Of a stretch of DNA of 64,000 nucleotides, positions 1 to 11,399 are shown piece by piece (the stretch's first letter is position 1; every line of letters begins with the position of its first letter). The notes beneath the pieces were generated by a model. It searched no databases, was not told the origin of the DNA, and was given only the letters and a program-made list of their open reading frames with translations. Where the stretch lies: contig NC_134087.1 of assembly GCF_000715075.1 (NCBI RefSeq), positions 105,811,161 to 105,875,160 of the forward strand. The letters run 5' to 3'. This stretch comes from Nicotiana tabacum. Lineage: Eukaryota; Streptophyta; Magnoliopsida; Solanales; Solanaceae. Made by a program: the position numbers and the translations under genes.

Positions 1-1591
1 ATTTCCACGCCCTTCCGAAGACCCGAATCGATGCTAAATGCTCCAAAGCTAGCCAATAGTTATGCAAATCCATTAATATATGCTCAATTACTCATTACAT
101 TCAATTTATAGCAATTTCTAACCCCAATCGAAAAGTTGACAAAAATGCCTTTCGGGCCCACGTGCCCGGATTCCAAAATTTTTCGAAGGATAAGTTTACC
201 CACAACCTCACGAACTCAAATATATAATTTACTCTAAATTTCATACCCAAAATTGTGGTCAAATTCCAAGAATATCAATTTTCTAGATTTTTCCCTCAAA
301 CCCCAAGTTTCTACCAATTTCATGCTCAAATTCTTATATAATCAATGTATTTAACTCAAGATAGGTGGGGATAGATTACGTTATCGTTGATGATGAAAAT
401 CCCCTCTTGAAACCCTCCAAGAATCGCCCAAGCCAAGAAAATATGAGAGAAAATGGCCAAATCCCGATTTTTAAAACACTCACTGCCTCCAGCCCTTTCC
501 GCACCTGCGGTCACTTGGTTGCTTCTGCGGTTCCACAAGTGCGGTTACAATACCGCTTCTGCGGTCCTCCGCCTGTTGCCCCAGCTCGCTTCTGCACCGC
601 ACTGGCTGCATCTGCGATCTCGCATGTGCGGGATTTCCTTCGCACCTGTGGCGTCTGAGCCCTTCACTTCTAACCGCTTCTGTAGCACGACGATCACTCC
701 TGCGGCTCCGCGCCTATGGCCCTAGCCTCACAGGTGCGGTTACACCAGCAAGCAGCAACTTCAGCCTTCTCCAAAATGCTATTTTCGATCCGTTAACCAC
801 CTGAAATCCATCCAAGGCCCCCGGGACCCCAACCAATCATCCCAACCAGTCCCAAAATACATTACGAACTTGCTCGAGGCCTCAAATCATATCAAACAAC
901 GCTAAAATCACGAATCGACCTCCAATCCAAGCTTTATGAACTTTAGAACTTCAAACTTCTACTTTCGATGTTTAAACCTAGCAAATCACGTCTGATTGAC
1001 CTCAAATTTTGCACACAAGTCATATTCGACATCACAGACCTACTCCAACTTTCGGAATCAAATTCTGACCACGATATCAAAAAGTCCACTTCCGGTCAAA
1101 CTTCCTAAAAACCTTCAAATTTCTATCTTTAGCCAAATGACTCCAAAACGACCCACAGACCTCTAAGTTCACTTCTAATCGCGCTCCCAACTCTAGAATC
1201 ACCATACAGAGCTATTCCCAGACACTGTAATGCACTTCAACCAAACTTATGAAATTTCTTCCAAAAAGCTAACTTTCACAATAGGCGCCGAAGCGTTCCC
1301 GGGTCTTCCAAAACTCAGTCCGGACATACGCCCACGTCCGAAATCATCATACGAACCTGCTGGAACCTTCGAATCCCGATTCCGAGGTCGTTTACTCAAA
1401 AATCCAACCTTAGTCAATTCTTTCAACTTAAAGCTTCCGAAATGAGAATTCTCTTTCCAAATTAACTCCGAACTTCCCGGAATTCAATTTCGACCATGCG
1501 TACAAGTCATAATACCTGAAGTGAAGCTGCTCATGGCCTCAAACTACTAAACGACGTGCTAGAGCTCAAAATGACTGATCGGGTCGTTACA
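1..1591 (-). mobile_element. Partial Tekay-type Ty3/gypsy LTR (5' portion on minus strand)
   Basis: On the minus strand the LTR begins at 1591 with TGTAACGACCCGATC, the start typical of Solanaceae chromovirus (Tekay/Del) LTRs in this window (compare 9539 and 61994). It runs leftward out of the window, so only about 1.6 kb of an expected 2.6-3.0 kb is seen. The flank at 1592 onward is not a polypurine tract, unlike the flank of the 3' LTRs at 7968, 9539 and 61994. This is therefore a solo LTR or a 5' LTR. It contains the CpG-rich word cluster at 498-745. Short open frames inside it have no retroelement domains and are not called genes. Confidence 0.8.
498..745 (-). promoter_or_regulatory. CpG-rich repeated-word cluster in LTR U3
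   Basis: Repeated near-palindromic words, on the LTR sense strand of the type CCGCAGAAGC, CCGCAGGTGC and CGCACATGCG, stand out in an otherwise AT-rich LTR. The same words occur in the LTRs at 10232-10460 and 36606-36794. By position (U3, upstream of the presumed start site) this may be an enhancer-like or methylation-prone block. The role is inference. Confidence 0.5.
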
Positions 1592-1598
1592 GACATAA

Positions 1599-2105
1599 TT
1601 ACTTTCCAACATTTTCAGACAACTTCAACCCAATAAATATGCCCGCTAACATAGCAGAAGAAATAGCACTTGCTGCACTTTCATTTGTTACTACTTCTTC
1701 ACTTTCTTCAACGGCCGAGCTTGAAGATGACTCTTGTGAAAAACTTGTTTTTTTAAATTTGTTGAAGACTTCTAAGGCTTCATCATAATATTGGAAAGCA
1801 TGAAAGTAGCTACCCTCGACTCCAACAAGCATTTTAACACACTCAGACTAATTTTTGTATATTCCCGGCTTCTTACCACAAAAAACAACAAACACCATAG
1901 ATTTGAGTTTTTGTTTACCTTCAACAAATTTTTCAAATTCATCGAACGCCCATATGGCCGCATTGTGAGACTTGAAAAACTGGAAGATGCTACGCTTAAC
2001 CCCGATAACCATAGGAGAATATTTACTCCATGAGTAGTATATTCCTGGCCTTTTACCAGAAAATATAACATATACTTTGGAAGCACTATTCTTCTTCGAA
2101 TGCAT
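1599..2105 (-). pseudogene. Broken small protein with two RNase H1 N-terminal (hybrid-binding-like) domains
   Basis: A single minus-strand frame from ATG at 2105 to the stop at 1599 would give 168 codons but holds one in-frame TAG at codon 86. Two copies of the small domain found at the N-terminus of RNase H1 (also present in caulimovirus P6 proteins) are visible: residues about 10-55, with KVYVIFSGKRPGIYYSW, and residues about 70-118, with VFVVFCGKKPGIY. The stop falls where the first repeat has the conserved Trp, so it looks like a Trp-to-TAG change. A Ser/Glu-rich linker (about 127-145) and a hydrophobic tail follow. The domain binds RNA/DNA hybrids or dsRNA in known proteins. The frame stops 8 bp from the LTR edge at 1591, so the LTR may have truncated it. 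It is probably a degraded plant gene copy; a viral origin cannot be excluded. Confidence 0.5.
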
Positions 2106-2119
2106 CCTTAATCTATTAA

Positions 2120-2243
2120 CTAAAACTTAGAAGACCATAGGAGTTTAAATTAAGGTTTGTTTAAGTATGGGTTTCGGCCATCTAAAACTTAGAAGAACAT
2201 AGGAGTTTAAATGAAGGTTTGTTTAAGTATGAGTTTCGGCCAT
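2120..2243. repeat. Tandem duplication, 62-bp unit x2
   Basis: Two adjacent copies (2120-2181, 2182-2243) both begin CTAAAACTTAGAAGA and end TTTCGGCCAT, with only a few substitutions. They lie just upstream of the broken RNase H1-like frame. Confidence 0.85.
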
Positions 2244-3145
2244 CTAGGGTTTGCTAAAGTAGGGTACCATGTGTTTAAATAGTAGGGCTTTGAAGAGAAG
2301 AATATAGGAGTATACGAAATACACACTCAAATACTAAACATATACGAATTGCACAATTAAATACATGTATATAGATAAATTATTTCGAATTATATGGATG
2401 TATACTACAAAAAAAAGGATGAAAATACGTAAAAAAAAGAAAAGAAAAAGAAAAGCTTTATGGAAAATAAGGTTTGAACCCTTGAGATCTTCCATGTATT
2501 GGGAAGACAAATATTTAATGGTGGAAGAGAAATATTCAAAAGTCTACTGAAAGGGCATTTTGAGTATAAAAATATGCCTGAAACCCTAATTAGGGCATAA
2601 AATTACCTAAATGACCCCATTTGAATCAATCTGGTCAAAAACGGTGTGGCCAAAAAGATTTTTCCTTATATATTTTATCTTCATTTTTTATGGTATAGTT
2701 AATGGTCGGATCATAAATAATAGATAGTATGAAAGATAGAATCGTTCTTTAACTAGAGATTTTTTATATGATTAACTCATGAAGCATGGAGTGGAAAGAT
2801 GTTTGGGAAAGCTACGGAGTGGTTTGCACTAAAAATAATAGCTGGTGAAATATATATTTTTTGTATAATAATGCATAATATACAAATAATATTATATATA
2901 TTATTAGTATATATTTTTGTATATTGGCTAGCATATAAAATTATTTTTGGCCGACCGAATGAATATGTAACTTGCCCAAGAGATTTAGTCATATGATATA
3001 TGATCAAGGTAGACATTAGCTCCTTCAGCCGCTCTTTTGATTTTTCATCCATAGGTTTACTTGCTTATACCATCATAATATTACATTTATACTCCTTTGT
3101 ATTTTACCATATTTTTTCCAAATAGAAAACAAACATACCCCCAGA

Positions 3146-3149
<4 letters not shown>
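2244..3149. other. AT-rich region with no supported gene
   Basis: This stretch has lysine-rich and AT-driven open frames only. A GGTTTGAACCC string at 2471 resembles a Pol III B box, but no A box or cloverleaf is seen. Confidence 0.6.

Positions 3150-3230
<81 letters not shown>
3150..3230. repeat. (TA)n microsatellite, about 40 units
   Basis: A pure TA dinucleotide run directly abuts the left end of the inverted-repeat element at 3231. Its length may be unreliable in assemblies. Confidence 0.95.
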
Positions 3231-3234
<4 letters not shown>

Positions 3235-3918
3235 TGGGAAGCCCTTAAAGTTAACTAGTTTCTTCGCACGTGTAATGTCAAGACAATAAATTTAATATTA
3301 ATAAAATACTGACAATAATTAATTAATTATACGTGTATAACACGTTAATCATCAGAAATTTGTAACATATATTTAAATAAATGTAAAATTTTTTTAGTTG
3401 CAATTCTATTTCTATTATGTTGATGTAATACTTGAATTAAAATTTTTCAAATATCGTCTGGATCTTCAATAAAAACTATTTTTGTTAAGTTAGTTAAAAA
3501 ATTTTTAATTACATTAATTTATCATATAAGATATAAATATTAAATATAGTCATATCTTAACTAATATTTTTTATATATATAATACTCTTGGTTTATGTTT
3601 TTTTACCAATATGGTTGCACTGCCATGACCAACTTTGATTTAACATCAATGTTGTACTCTTTGATTCTTTGACCACAAGAACTTAAATGACAAAAAGTGA
3701 GAATTTCTTACTGCTTTAATCTCTGAAGTAGAATATTTGGTTTGGAGAATAGCCAAATTAAGGTTGTGTGTTTAAGCTAACCGACGGCCATTTAAAAATT
3801 CAAATGGTTTAGTTACTAAAAGAAAAAACACACCCTTTAATAAAGTCACTTCAAATGGTTTCCTTCTTTTTCTTTTAAAAAATATTATTATTAAATAATA
3901 TTTTTCACTTTTTATGAA

Positions 3919-3956
<38 letters not shown>

Positions 3957-4993
3957 ATATAAAAATATAAATGGTATTTTGTTTCTTTAAACGTTTTCAA
4001 ATATTTTTTATTTAAATTCAAGAATTAACAACAAGTTCCTACAAGATGAAAATGCATATAAATTCTATTTATATAATTCAGTTCATCATAATGTAATTAC
4101 AACATTGATAATGAAAACTCAAGCATAATGCAATGCGAATGATTAAACCTAATATGATTAAATCCTTTAAAATAAACATATTGCTATACATATTTGGTAA
4201 CTTAATCGATTCAAGTCTTTTTAATTTTCATATGATTGTTTATAAGCTAGCAGAAACTTCCATACGTTGTATTCGTTCAATATTTGATGATGTTTGATTG
4301 TACTTTGTCCTTTATGAGGATATTCATAATTTAAAATATTTTAATGAAACACAATATAATGATAAATTACAATAGTAGCAACACAAATACATAATTGCTA
4401 ATATATATTTATTCTAATTTTGAATTATACTCTAAAATCCTTCTAAATATTTGGATTCTTGCAAAAAAAATTGTGATGTTTTATATGCTCTATAAATTTA
4501 TCTAAAAAAAGGTATGATAATATTTTTCTCTATTAACGATTGATAATTTTTTTTGAGAGAAAGTACTACCATCTATCATTTATTAGTGATAATAAAGAAG
4601 CATCATATATTGTGTAATATTAAGAAGACTATATTTTTCACATACCTCCATAAAACCTCACTAGATCTCACTATTCCAATTGCTAGGACAAAGTAGCACT
4701 TCTTTATTAGTAATCAAGCTCCAGTTTCCGAACTTTTTCCTAGTATTAGTGATCAAGTTTTTCTTTTTCTTCTTCATCCCTGTTCACATGTTTTTTTTTT
4801 CTTTTACTAAAGTCAACGTTTGAATACATTTAACAAAATGGCATTCAGTTACTTAAATGATAGGACACAACCTTTTAAAAAGACACTTCAAAATACACTA
4901 GTTTTTTACTATATTTTTTATAAGTAATTAAATTTTTAAAAAGGATATTTTAGTAATTTGACTTTGTAGTTTAGGGCTTCCCACTTTTTTTTT
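3231..4993. mobile_element. Putative non-autonomous DNA transposon bounded by short terminal inverted repeats
   Basis: The left end AAAGTGGGAAGCCCTTAAA (3231-3249) is matched in inverted orientation by TTTAGGGCTTCCCACTTT (4970-4987) with one indel. Both ends are flanked by TATATA-type sequence, which would fit a TA target duplication. A degenerate third copy (TTTAGAGCTTTCCACTTTT) lies near 5020. The interior is AT-rich, with an (ATT)n run and no frame resembling a transposase. The superfamily is not recognised; it could also be a composite of unrelated repeats. Confidence 0.4.
3919..3954. repeat. (ATT)12 microsatellite
   Basis: A perfect ATT trinucleotide run inside the inverted-repeat element. 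Confidence 0.95.
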
Positions 4994-5154
4994 ATATATT
5001 AGTCTTTCAACTTTCTTATTTAGAGCTTTCCACTTTTAAATTAGTATATAAAAATGTGCAATTTATCGATGATATGATGTTACCCGAATTATGACTTATT
5101 AACATTGTTTGACTTCTTCATATTTTTCCACTCAAACAAAAATAATTAGAAATG
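4994..5154. other. Flank between inverted-repeat element and Tekay LTR; no gene
   Basis: AT-rich sequence. The last five bases before the LTR are AAATG, which do not match the five bases after the partner LTR at 12398 (ATTAT). The composite 5155-12398 is therefore not a single simple insertion. Confidence 0.6.
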
Positions 5155-5878
5155 TGTCATGACCCGAAATTTTCACCCTCGGGAGTCGTGATGGCGCCTA
5201 CTCGTAGAAGCTAGGCAAACCACGAACTTAGAATTTTTTAGCTCTTCTGTGTTAATCTTTTTTTTTTTACAACTCATTTTAACAAGTGATAAACACCTAC
5301 ATGACAGCGGAATATGAGATTTAAGCGGAAGTCTTAAATAAAAATAAAACCAAAATGTTTCAAAAGTCAACACATGCCTCTACCCAGAAACTGGTGTCAC
5401 AATATCCACAGACTACTAGGAGTACTACATACAACAGTTTGAAGGAAAAATTAACATTGTTTGTCTCGGATACATGAGATAACAGAACATAATAAAAGAT
5501 AGAGGAGACGCCGGGCTTGCGGACGCCTGCAAGGCTACCTCGGTGTCTCGGTGGACTGAAGGCTGGCTCCCCTACTGCTACTGATCAAGTGCCGTTCCGG
5601 TATCTGCACAGAGTGCAGAGTGTAGTATCAGCACAACTGACCCCATGTGCTGGTAAGTGTCTGGCTTAACCCCGACGAGGTAGTGACGAGGCTAGGACCA
5701 GACTCCAGATAAACCTGTGCAGTTATATAATATACAACAGAAATATAAACAGGTAATAACAATTTTAAAGGGAGGGAGGGGGGGACATTCTTCGGGGAAA
5801 CATATCAATTCTATCAGAAACTTAGTAAAGTATGAAAGAACACTCGATGTCTACAATCAATACAATAACAATACTGTT

Positions 5879-6175
5879 GCGGCGCGCAGGCCGATCCCTT
5901 ATCATTTAACATTGTTGCGGCGTGCAACCCGATCCACATATATAACTGTTGTGGCATGCAACCCGATCCAATATAATACCTATTGTGGCGTGCAACCCGA
6001 TCCAATATAATATCTATTGTGGCATGCAACCCGATCCAATATAATATCTGTTACGGCATGCAACCCGATCCAATATAATATCTGTTGCGGCGTGCAACCC
6101 GATTCACATATATAACTGTTGCAGCGTGCAACCCGATCCAATATAATATCTGTTGCGGCGTGCAACCCATTCCAA
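5879..6175 (-). repeat. 34-bp tandem repeat in LTR, about 9 units
   Basis: Units contain GCGTGCAACCCGATCC followed by an AATATAATATCT-like spacer. Several have TCACATATATAAC in the spacer instead. Substitutions are mostly C/T at CpG positions. Confidence 0.9.
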
Positions 6176-7380
6176 ATATACAGTCAACGATAATCATAAT
6201 TAACCGTCCCGGCAATGGATCAACAATAGACTACACTATCCCGACAAGGGAACTCCACAGTACAAGTATATACGTCCCGGCAAGAGAGAAACAGCCATAA
6301 CCAAACTTGTTCCAACACCTAACTATCTCAACTATAACTCAACTAGTTTCAACATCTAACTACCTTAGCTATAACTACACTTGTTACAACACCTAACAAC
6401 CCAGCTATAACCAAACTTTTTACAATACCTAACACGAAGAATCATCAACCTGAGCATCCGTAATATCAATTAGGATCACAATGTAAGGGAACTTCAACTC
6501 AATAATAGCCCGGCAAGGGGCAACATAATGATCTCTTCTCTTTCTCACTTTTACTTCACAATTCTCTTCACAACTCGAACCAATGCTCTAGAGTTTCGAT
6601 TATCACTTATACTTTCACAATTCGTTATACAACTGGAGTCAACGCTTCTCAATGTTCATAGGTCACAATTCTTTCCACAACTTTACACTACAAATAGAAA
6701 TCTTTACCAAAGCATAAATAATACAACGAGATCATGACAATGACAATATAAGACTAGCGGTCATGCTTGACACCAACGCATACATACTCGTCCCCATGCT
6801 TATACGTCGTACTCAACAAGGAACAAATAGAAAATAGGACACAACTCCTAATCCCTCAAGCTAAGGTTAGACCAAACACTTACCTCGATTCCTCGAACGC
6901 AACTCAAGCTTAAATTATAGCTTTACCCCTTGATTCCTCCGCCAATTCGCTCGTATCTAGCCACAAGTTACTTAATTACATTAATAAACGCTAAATGAAT
7001 CAATTTGAATGCATGAAAAATGAGTTCTCCAAAATTTTACCCAAAAATTCAAAATCGCCCCTGGGCCACGTGGTCAAAACCTGAGGTTCGAACCTAAACC
7101 CGATTATCCATTCCCCCACGAACTCAAAAATATAATTTATTTTGAAATCGGACCTCAAATCAAGGTCCAAATCCCCAATTTTTTAAAAACATAGGTTCTA
7201 CCCAAAACACCCAATTTCCCCTATGAAAATTATTGATTTGAAGTTGAAATCATGTTAAAAGATGTTAATGATTAAAGAAAACTAGTTAAAAACGGCTTAC
7301 AATTGATTTGGATAAGAAAGGTTGTTTGAAAAATCGCATCTTATGTTTTGGGGGTTTTGAAAAATGATTGAAAATCCCGT

Positions 7381-7391
7381 CTATTTATACC
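7381..7391 (-). promoter_or_regulatory. Candidate TATA box of Tekay LTR (element A)
   Basis: The minus strand reads GGTATAAATAG, a strong plant TATA consensus, immediately downstream of the CpG-rich 44-bp repeat array. It is a plausible Pol II promoter of the element. Confidence 0.6.
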
Positions 7392-7403
7392 CCCCTCAGA
7401 CCC

Positions 7404-7580
7404 CCTGTGCGGACCGCACAAAGTCGACTGCGGCCGCACAGCACGGCCCTATGCGGACCGCATAAAGTCGACTGCGGCCGCACAGCAGCGCCCTGTGAGG
7501 ACCGCACAAAGTCGACCACGGCCGCACAACCTTCACCACGCTCCACATAAGGTCGACCGCGGACCGCACTGGTGGGGTTC
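7404..7580 (-). repeat. 44-bp CpG-rich tandem repeat upstream of LTR TATA box, about 4 units
   Basis: Units start near 7404, 7448, 7492 and 7530 and contain GCGGACCGCA and GCGGCCGCAC palindromes separated by AAAGTCGAC. The cluster occupies the same place in U3 as the other word clusters in this window, but the words differ. Confidence 0.8.
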
Positions 7581-7968
7581 AGAGACTTGCAAATTTCTGG
7601 TTTTAAGCCTAAAATATTCCGAAACCTACCCGAAACTCACCCGAGCCCTCGGAACTCCAAACCAAGTCCACACAAAACCTCAAGAATAGCCTACGGACTT
7701 ATACGTGTAATCAAATCATCAAAATAACATCATGAACATCAAATTAAATCTCAAGATCAATGAAATCTTCTCAAAACTTCTTTAAACATCAACTTTGCAA
7801 TTTAAGTCCAAATCACGTCATATGACATCCGTTTTTCACCAAATTCCACAAAAATGTCTTAAATCATATATAAGACTTGTACCAGGCACCAGAACCAAAA
7901 TACGGGCCCGATACCTCAGAACACGGAGTTTCATTTTAAAACAAGTGATGACCTTTTGGGTCATCACA

Positions 7969-7985
7969 TTCTCCACCTCTAAAAC
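7969..7985 (-). other. Polypurine tract of element A
   Basis: The minus strand reads TTTTAGAGGTGGAGAA directly before the LTR start. This is the expected primer site for plus-strand DNA synthesis. Confidence 0.75.
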
Positions 7986-8856
7986 AACCGTTTGTCCTCG
8001 AACGGACAGAAGAATGAAGTACCTGAGTCAGGAAAAAGGTGGGGATAACGGCTCCGCATATCAGATTCGGACTCCCAGGTCGATGCCTTAGGAGGCTGAC
8101 CTCTCCACTGAACACGAACAGAAGGAAAACTCTTCGACCTCAACTGACGAACCTTCCGGTCTAGAATAGCTACCGGCTCCTCCTCATAAGACAAGTCCTT
8201 GTCCAACTAGACAGTGCTGAAATCTAATCCGAAGCATGGACACATGAAACACTAGATGCACGACTTATAAGCTCGACGGCAATGCAAGTCTATAAGCCAC
8301 CTCTCTTACTAGATCAAGAATCTCAAACGGATGAACCTAGGGCTAAGCTTTCCCTTCTTCCCAAATCTCATCACGCCCTCCATAGGCGACACTCGAAGAA
8401 ATACCCGCTCACCTACTATGAATGCTAAATCTCGAACCTTGCGGTCTGCATAACTCTTTTGCCTGGACTGAGCTGTACGAAGCCTATCCTGAATAATCCT
8501 AACCTTGTCCAAAGCCTCCTAAACCAGATCCGTACCCAAAAATCGAGCCTCTCCTAGCTCAAACCATCCAACTGGAGATCGACACCGCCTACCATATAAA
8601 GCCTCATAAGGATCCATCTGGATACTTGACTGGTAACTATTGTTGTAGGCAAACTCTGCTAAAGGCAAAAACTGTTCCCACGAGCCTCCAAAGTCAATGA
8701 CACAAGCTTGGAGCATATCCTCCAAAATATGAATAGTCCGCTTGGACTACCCGTCCATTTGAGGATAAAATGTTGTACTCAACTCAACCTGCGTATCCAA
8801 CCCTCGCTGAACTACTCTCCAGAAATGCGAGGTAAACTGCGTACCTCAGTCCGAAA
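7979..8856 (-). pseudogene. Tekay chromovirus pol 3' end: integrase core, C-terminal module and chromodomain (element A)
   Basis: Reading leftward on the minus strand, the frame begins inside the integrase core at the SD-GTQF motif near 8850. It continues through the [10 protein letters not shown] and PYEALYGRRCRSP motifs (8519-8725), the DRKVRD...GEKVFLRVSP and GKKGKLSPRF C-terminal module (8309-8512), and ends with a chromodomain (RSKSFPSVRVQWRG, 7979-8206) and a short tail next to the LTR. Stops include CGA-to-TGA in SD-GTQ and CAG-to-TAG in the PQMDG motif. Frames shift between the pieces. The 5' part of pol and all of gag are absent because the sequence flips into element B near 8857. 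The chromodomain places it among chromoviruses. Confidence 0.85.
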
Positions 8857-8862
8857 TGCTAG

Positions 8863-9543
8863 ATGGCTCCATATGAGGCTTTGTATGAGAGACGGTGTAG
8901 ATCTCCAATTAGTTGGTTCGAGACAGGTGAGGCTAGGCTATTAGGTACAGACTTGGTGCAGGATGCTTTAGACAAGGTGAAGGTGATTCAAGCGAGGCTT
9001 CGTACAACACAGTCAAGACAAAAGAGTTATACTGATAGGAAGGTTCGGGATGTATCCTACATGGTTGGTGAGAAGGTTTTCTTGAAGGTTTCACCCATGA
9101 AGGGTGTTATGAGATTTGGGAAGAAAGGTAAATTGAGTCCTCGGTTCATTGGGACTTTTGAGGTGCTTCAGAGGATTGGGGAGATGGCTTATGAGCTTGC
9201 TTTGCCACCTAGCTTGTCGAGTTTGAATTCGGTATTTCATGTTTCTATGCTCCAGAAGTATATTAGTGATATGTCTCATGTTTTGGACTTCATCACAGTT
9301 CAGTTAGATGATGATTTGACTTATGATGTGGATCCAGTGACTATTTTGGAGCGTCAGGTTTGAAAATTGAGGTCAAAGGATATAGCTTCAGTGAAAGTGC
9401 AGTGAAGAGGTCGGCCCATGGAGGAGGCTACCTGGGAGACCGAACGGACGACGCGGAGCAAATATCATTACCTGTTTGAGGCTTCAAGTATGTTTCTTGA
9501 CCCGTTCGAGGACGAACATTTGTTTAAGAGGGGGAGGATGTAA
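8863..9543 (+). pseudogene. Tekay chromovirus pol 3' end: integrase C-terminal module and chromodomain (element B)
   Basis: The frame opens at MAPYEALYERRCRSP, the distal integrase core. It continues through DRKVRDVSYMVGEKVF, GKKGKLSPRFIGTFEVL (GPY/F-like module) and SLNSVFHVSMLQKYI to the chromodomain region (KLRSKDIASVKV, about 9364-9470). It ends FEDEHLFKRGRM with TAA at 9541-9543, overlapping the LTR start. In-frame TGA codons at 9361 and 9403 break it. Everything 5' of the distal integrase core is missing; the upstream sequence is element A in the opposite orientation. Confidence 0.88.
9526..9538 (+). other. Polypurine tract of element B
   Basis: AAGAGGGGGAGGA ends immediately before the LTR TG at 9539 and lies within the last codons of pol. 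Confidence 0.85.
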
Positions 9544-10231
9544 CGACCCGATCGTCCATTTCATGAGTTATCGCTCTATTTCCCATTTCTGCTTCTTATT
9601 GCCTTGTTCAGCAGTATTATGTGTTATCAGGTTGGTTGGCTCGGGTTCGGAGAGGTTTTGGTAAGGTTTGAGACACTTAGTCTCTTTTGAGTGAGCTTAA
9701 GTTGGATATGCCAACCGGATGTCAACTTATGTGAAAAAAGGGCTCGTATGTGAGTTCTGATGGTTCAGATAGATTTTGGAAGTGATTTGGGACTTATGAG
9801 CATGATCGGAATGTGTTTTAGAGGTCCGGAGTAGATTTAGGTTTGTATTGGCGAAATTAGAATTTTGGCATTTTTCGGTTGATAGGTGAGATTTTGATTT
9901 AGGGGTCGGAATGTAATTCCGGGAGTTGCAACAGGCCCGTCGTGTCATTTGGGATGTGTGTGCAAAATTTTAGGTCATTCGGACGTGGTTAGATAGACTT
10001 TTTGATCAAAAGCGTAATTCGAAAGATTTTTGGAACCTTAGGCTTGAATCCAATGTGTTTTTGTTGATTGATGTTGTTTGAGGTGTTTTGAAGATTGGTA
10101 TAAGTTTGAATAGTGGTATATGACTTATTTGTGCTTTTGGTTGAGGTCTCGGGGGCCTCGGGGTAATTTTGGATGGTTGACGGAAGATTTGAGTTTGGTT
10201 TTTGGTAGTTGAAGATTTCCCATTGCTGTCA

Positions 10232-10460
10232 TAACCACACCTGCGGCTAGGAGACCATAGGTGCAGGTTCGCAGAAGTGCCCAGATGGTTGCAGATACGG
10301 AATTGGCCATGTGGGGCTGGGACCGCAGAAGCGGCTGCTCGATCGCACATGCGATGACGCAGGTGCGATTACTTGATCGCGGATACGAAAATGGGCGCAT
10401 TAGTGAGAACCGCAGATGCGGTGCATTTGACCGCAGAAGAATAGGAAGGGCCGCAGGTGC
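10232..10460 (+). promoter_or_regulatory. CpG-rich repeated-word cluster upstream of LTR TATA box (element B)
   Basis: At least eight words of the type CCGCAGAAGCGG, CGCAGGTGCG and CGCACATGCG, about 15-35 bp apart, end 20 bp before the TATA box. It is the same word family as at 498-745 and 36606-36794. Confidence 0.6.
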
Positions 10461-10480
10461 GAAAACCCTAGGTCAGAAAG

Positions 10481-10488
10481 TATATAAA
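10481..10488 (+). promoter_or_regulatory. TATA box of element B LTR
   Basis: TATATAAACC follows the CpG word cluster directly. This is a good plant TATA match in the expected U3 position. Confidence 0.65.
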
Positions 10489-11399
10489 CCCTCCTTCGCG
10501 ATTTTCAGCCTTTCTTCACCATTTTAAATTAATTTTTGGATCTTTTGGGGGATTTTGTAGAGGGAATCAGAGGGAACTTCGTTGAGGTAAGAATTTTGAT
10601 CATAAAACTCGTTCTTAGGGTGTTATTTCATTGATTAGGCTTGAAGTTTATGGAAAACTATGGGTAAATATTGAAGAAACTAGGGCTTGAGATTGGAGAC
10701 ATTTGAGCAAGGGTTTGAGGGGTCATTTGTGGTCGGATTTTAGTACTTTTGATAGGTATGAACTCATGGGGAGATAAAGAGTTTATTGATATAATTTTTA
10801 TCGAATTTCGAGACATGGGCCCGAGGGTCGGGTTTGGTTAATTTCGGGATTTGCGTTGTATTTTGAATACTTTCGAATGGGCTTTGTTCCCTTAGCATAT
10901 TTTGATGGTTATGTGCTGATTTTGGTTAGATTTGGAGCATCTAGAGGCCGATTCGAGAGACAAAGGCATTGCGGGCTACAGTTGGACCGGATAGAGGTGA
11001 GTAATGATTGTAAATGTTATCCTGAGGGTATGAAACCAAGGATTTCACATCGTTATGCTATATTAAGGTGACACACATGCTAGTTGACGAGTGTGGGGTC
11101 GTGCACCATTGGGGATTGTGACTTAGTCCATCCCATATGACTGTTTGACTGCATATTTGTTTGAAAACTGTTTGCTATCATCATGTTTTGGGATAAATGT
11201 CATATTTGGGCCTTGTGCCAACTGTTTTGCACCCTTAGGTGATTCTTACTACTATTCCTCCCTGTTCTGACTTTATATTTGTACTCAGTCATGCTATATT
11301 CCATTATTTTCATAATTCAGCTATGTTTACTATATTTTGACATCTTAAATGATATTTTGAGTTGAGCATCATATTTTACTGTACCCGAGTGGCTTTTAG

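Larger units (their letters stand above)
5155..7968 (-). mobile_element. Tekay-type 3' LTR, element A (minus strand)
   Basis: On the minus strand the LTR starts at 7968 with TGTGATGACCCAAAAGG and ends at 5155 with GGGTCATGACA, so it has TG...CA ends (2814 bp). A purine-rich tract and the end of a pol frame lie immediately upstream (7969-8856), marking it as a 3' LTR. Internal features are a TATA-like box at 7381-7391, a 44-bp CpG-rich tandem repeat just upstream of it, and a 34-bp repeat array in the downstream half. The LTR start differs from that of the other Tekay LTRs here, so it is a separate subfamily. Confidence 0.88.

Noticed and set aside
2471..2481. Pol III B-box-like GGTTTGAACCC, possible SINE or tRNA
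   Set aside because: No A box at the right distance, no cloverleaf, no target duplication.
2777..3052. 91-codon minus-strand frame in AT-rich DNA
   Set aside because: Low-complexity Ile/Tyr-rich sequence with no recognisable domain.
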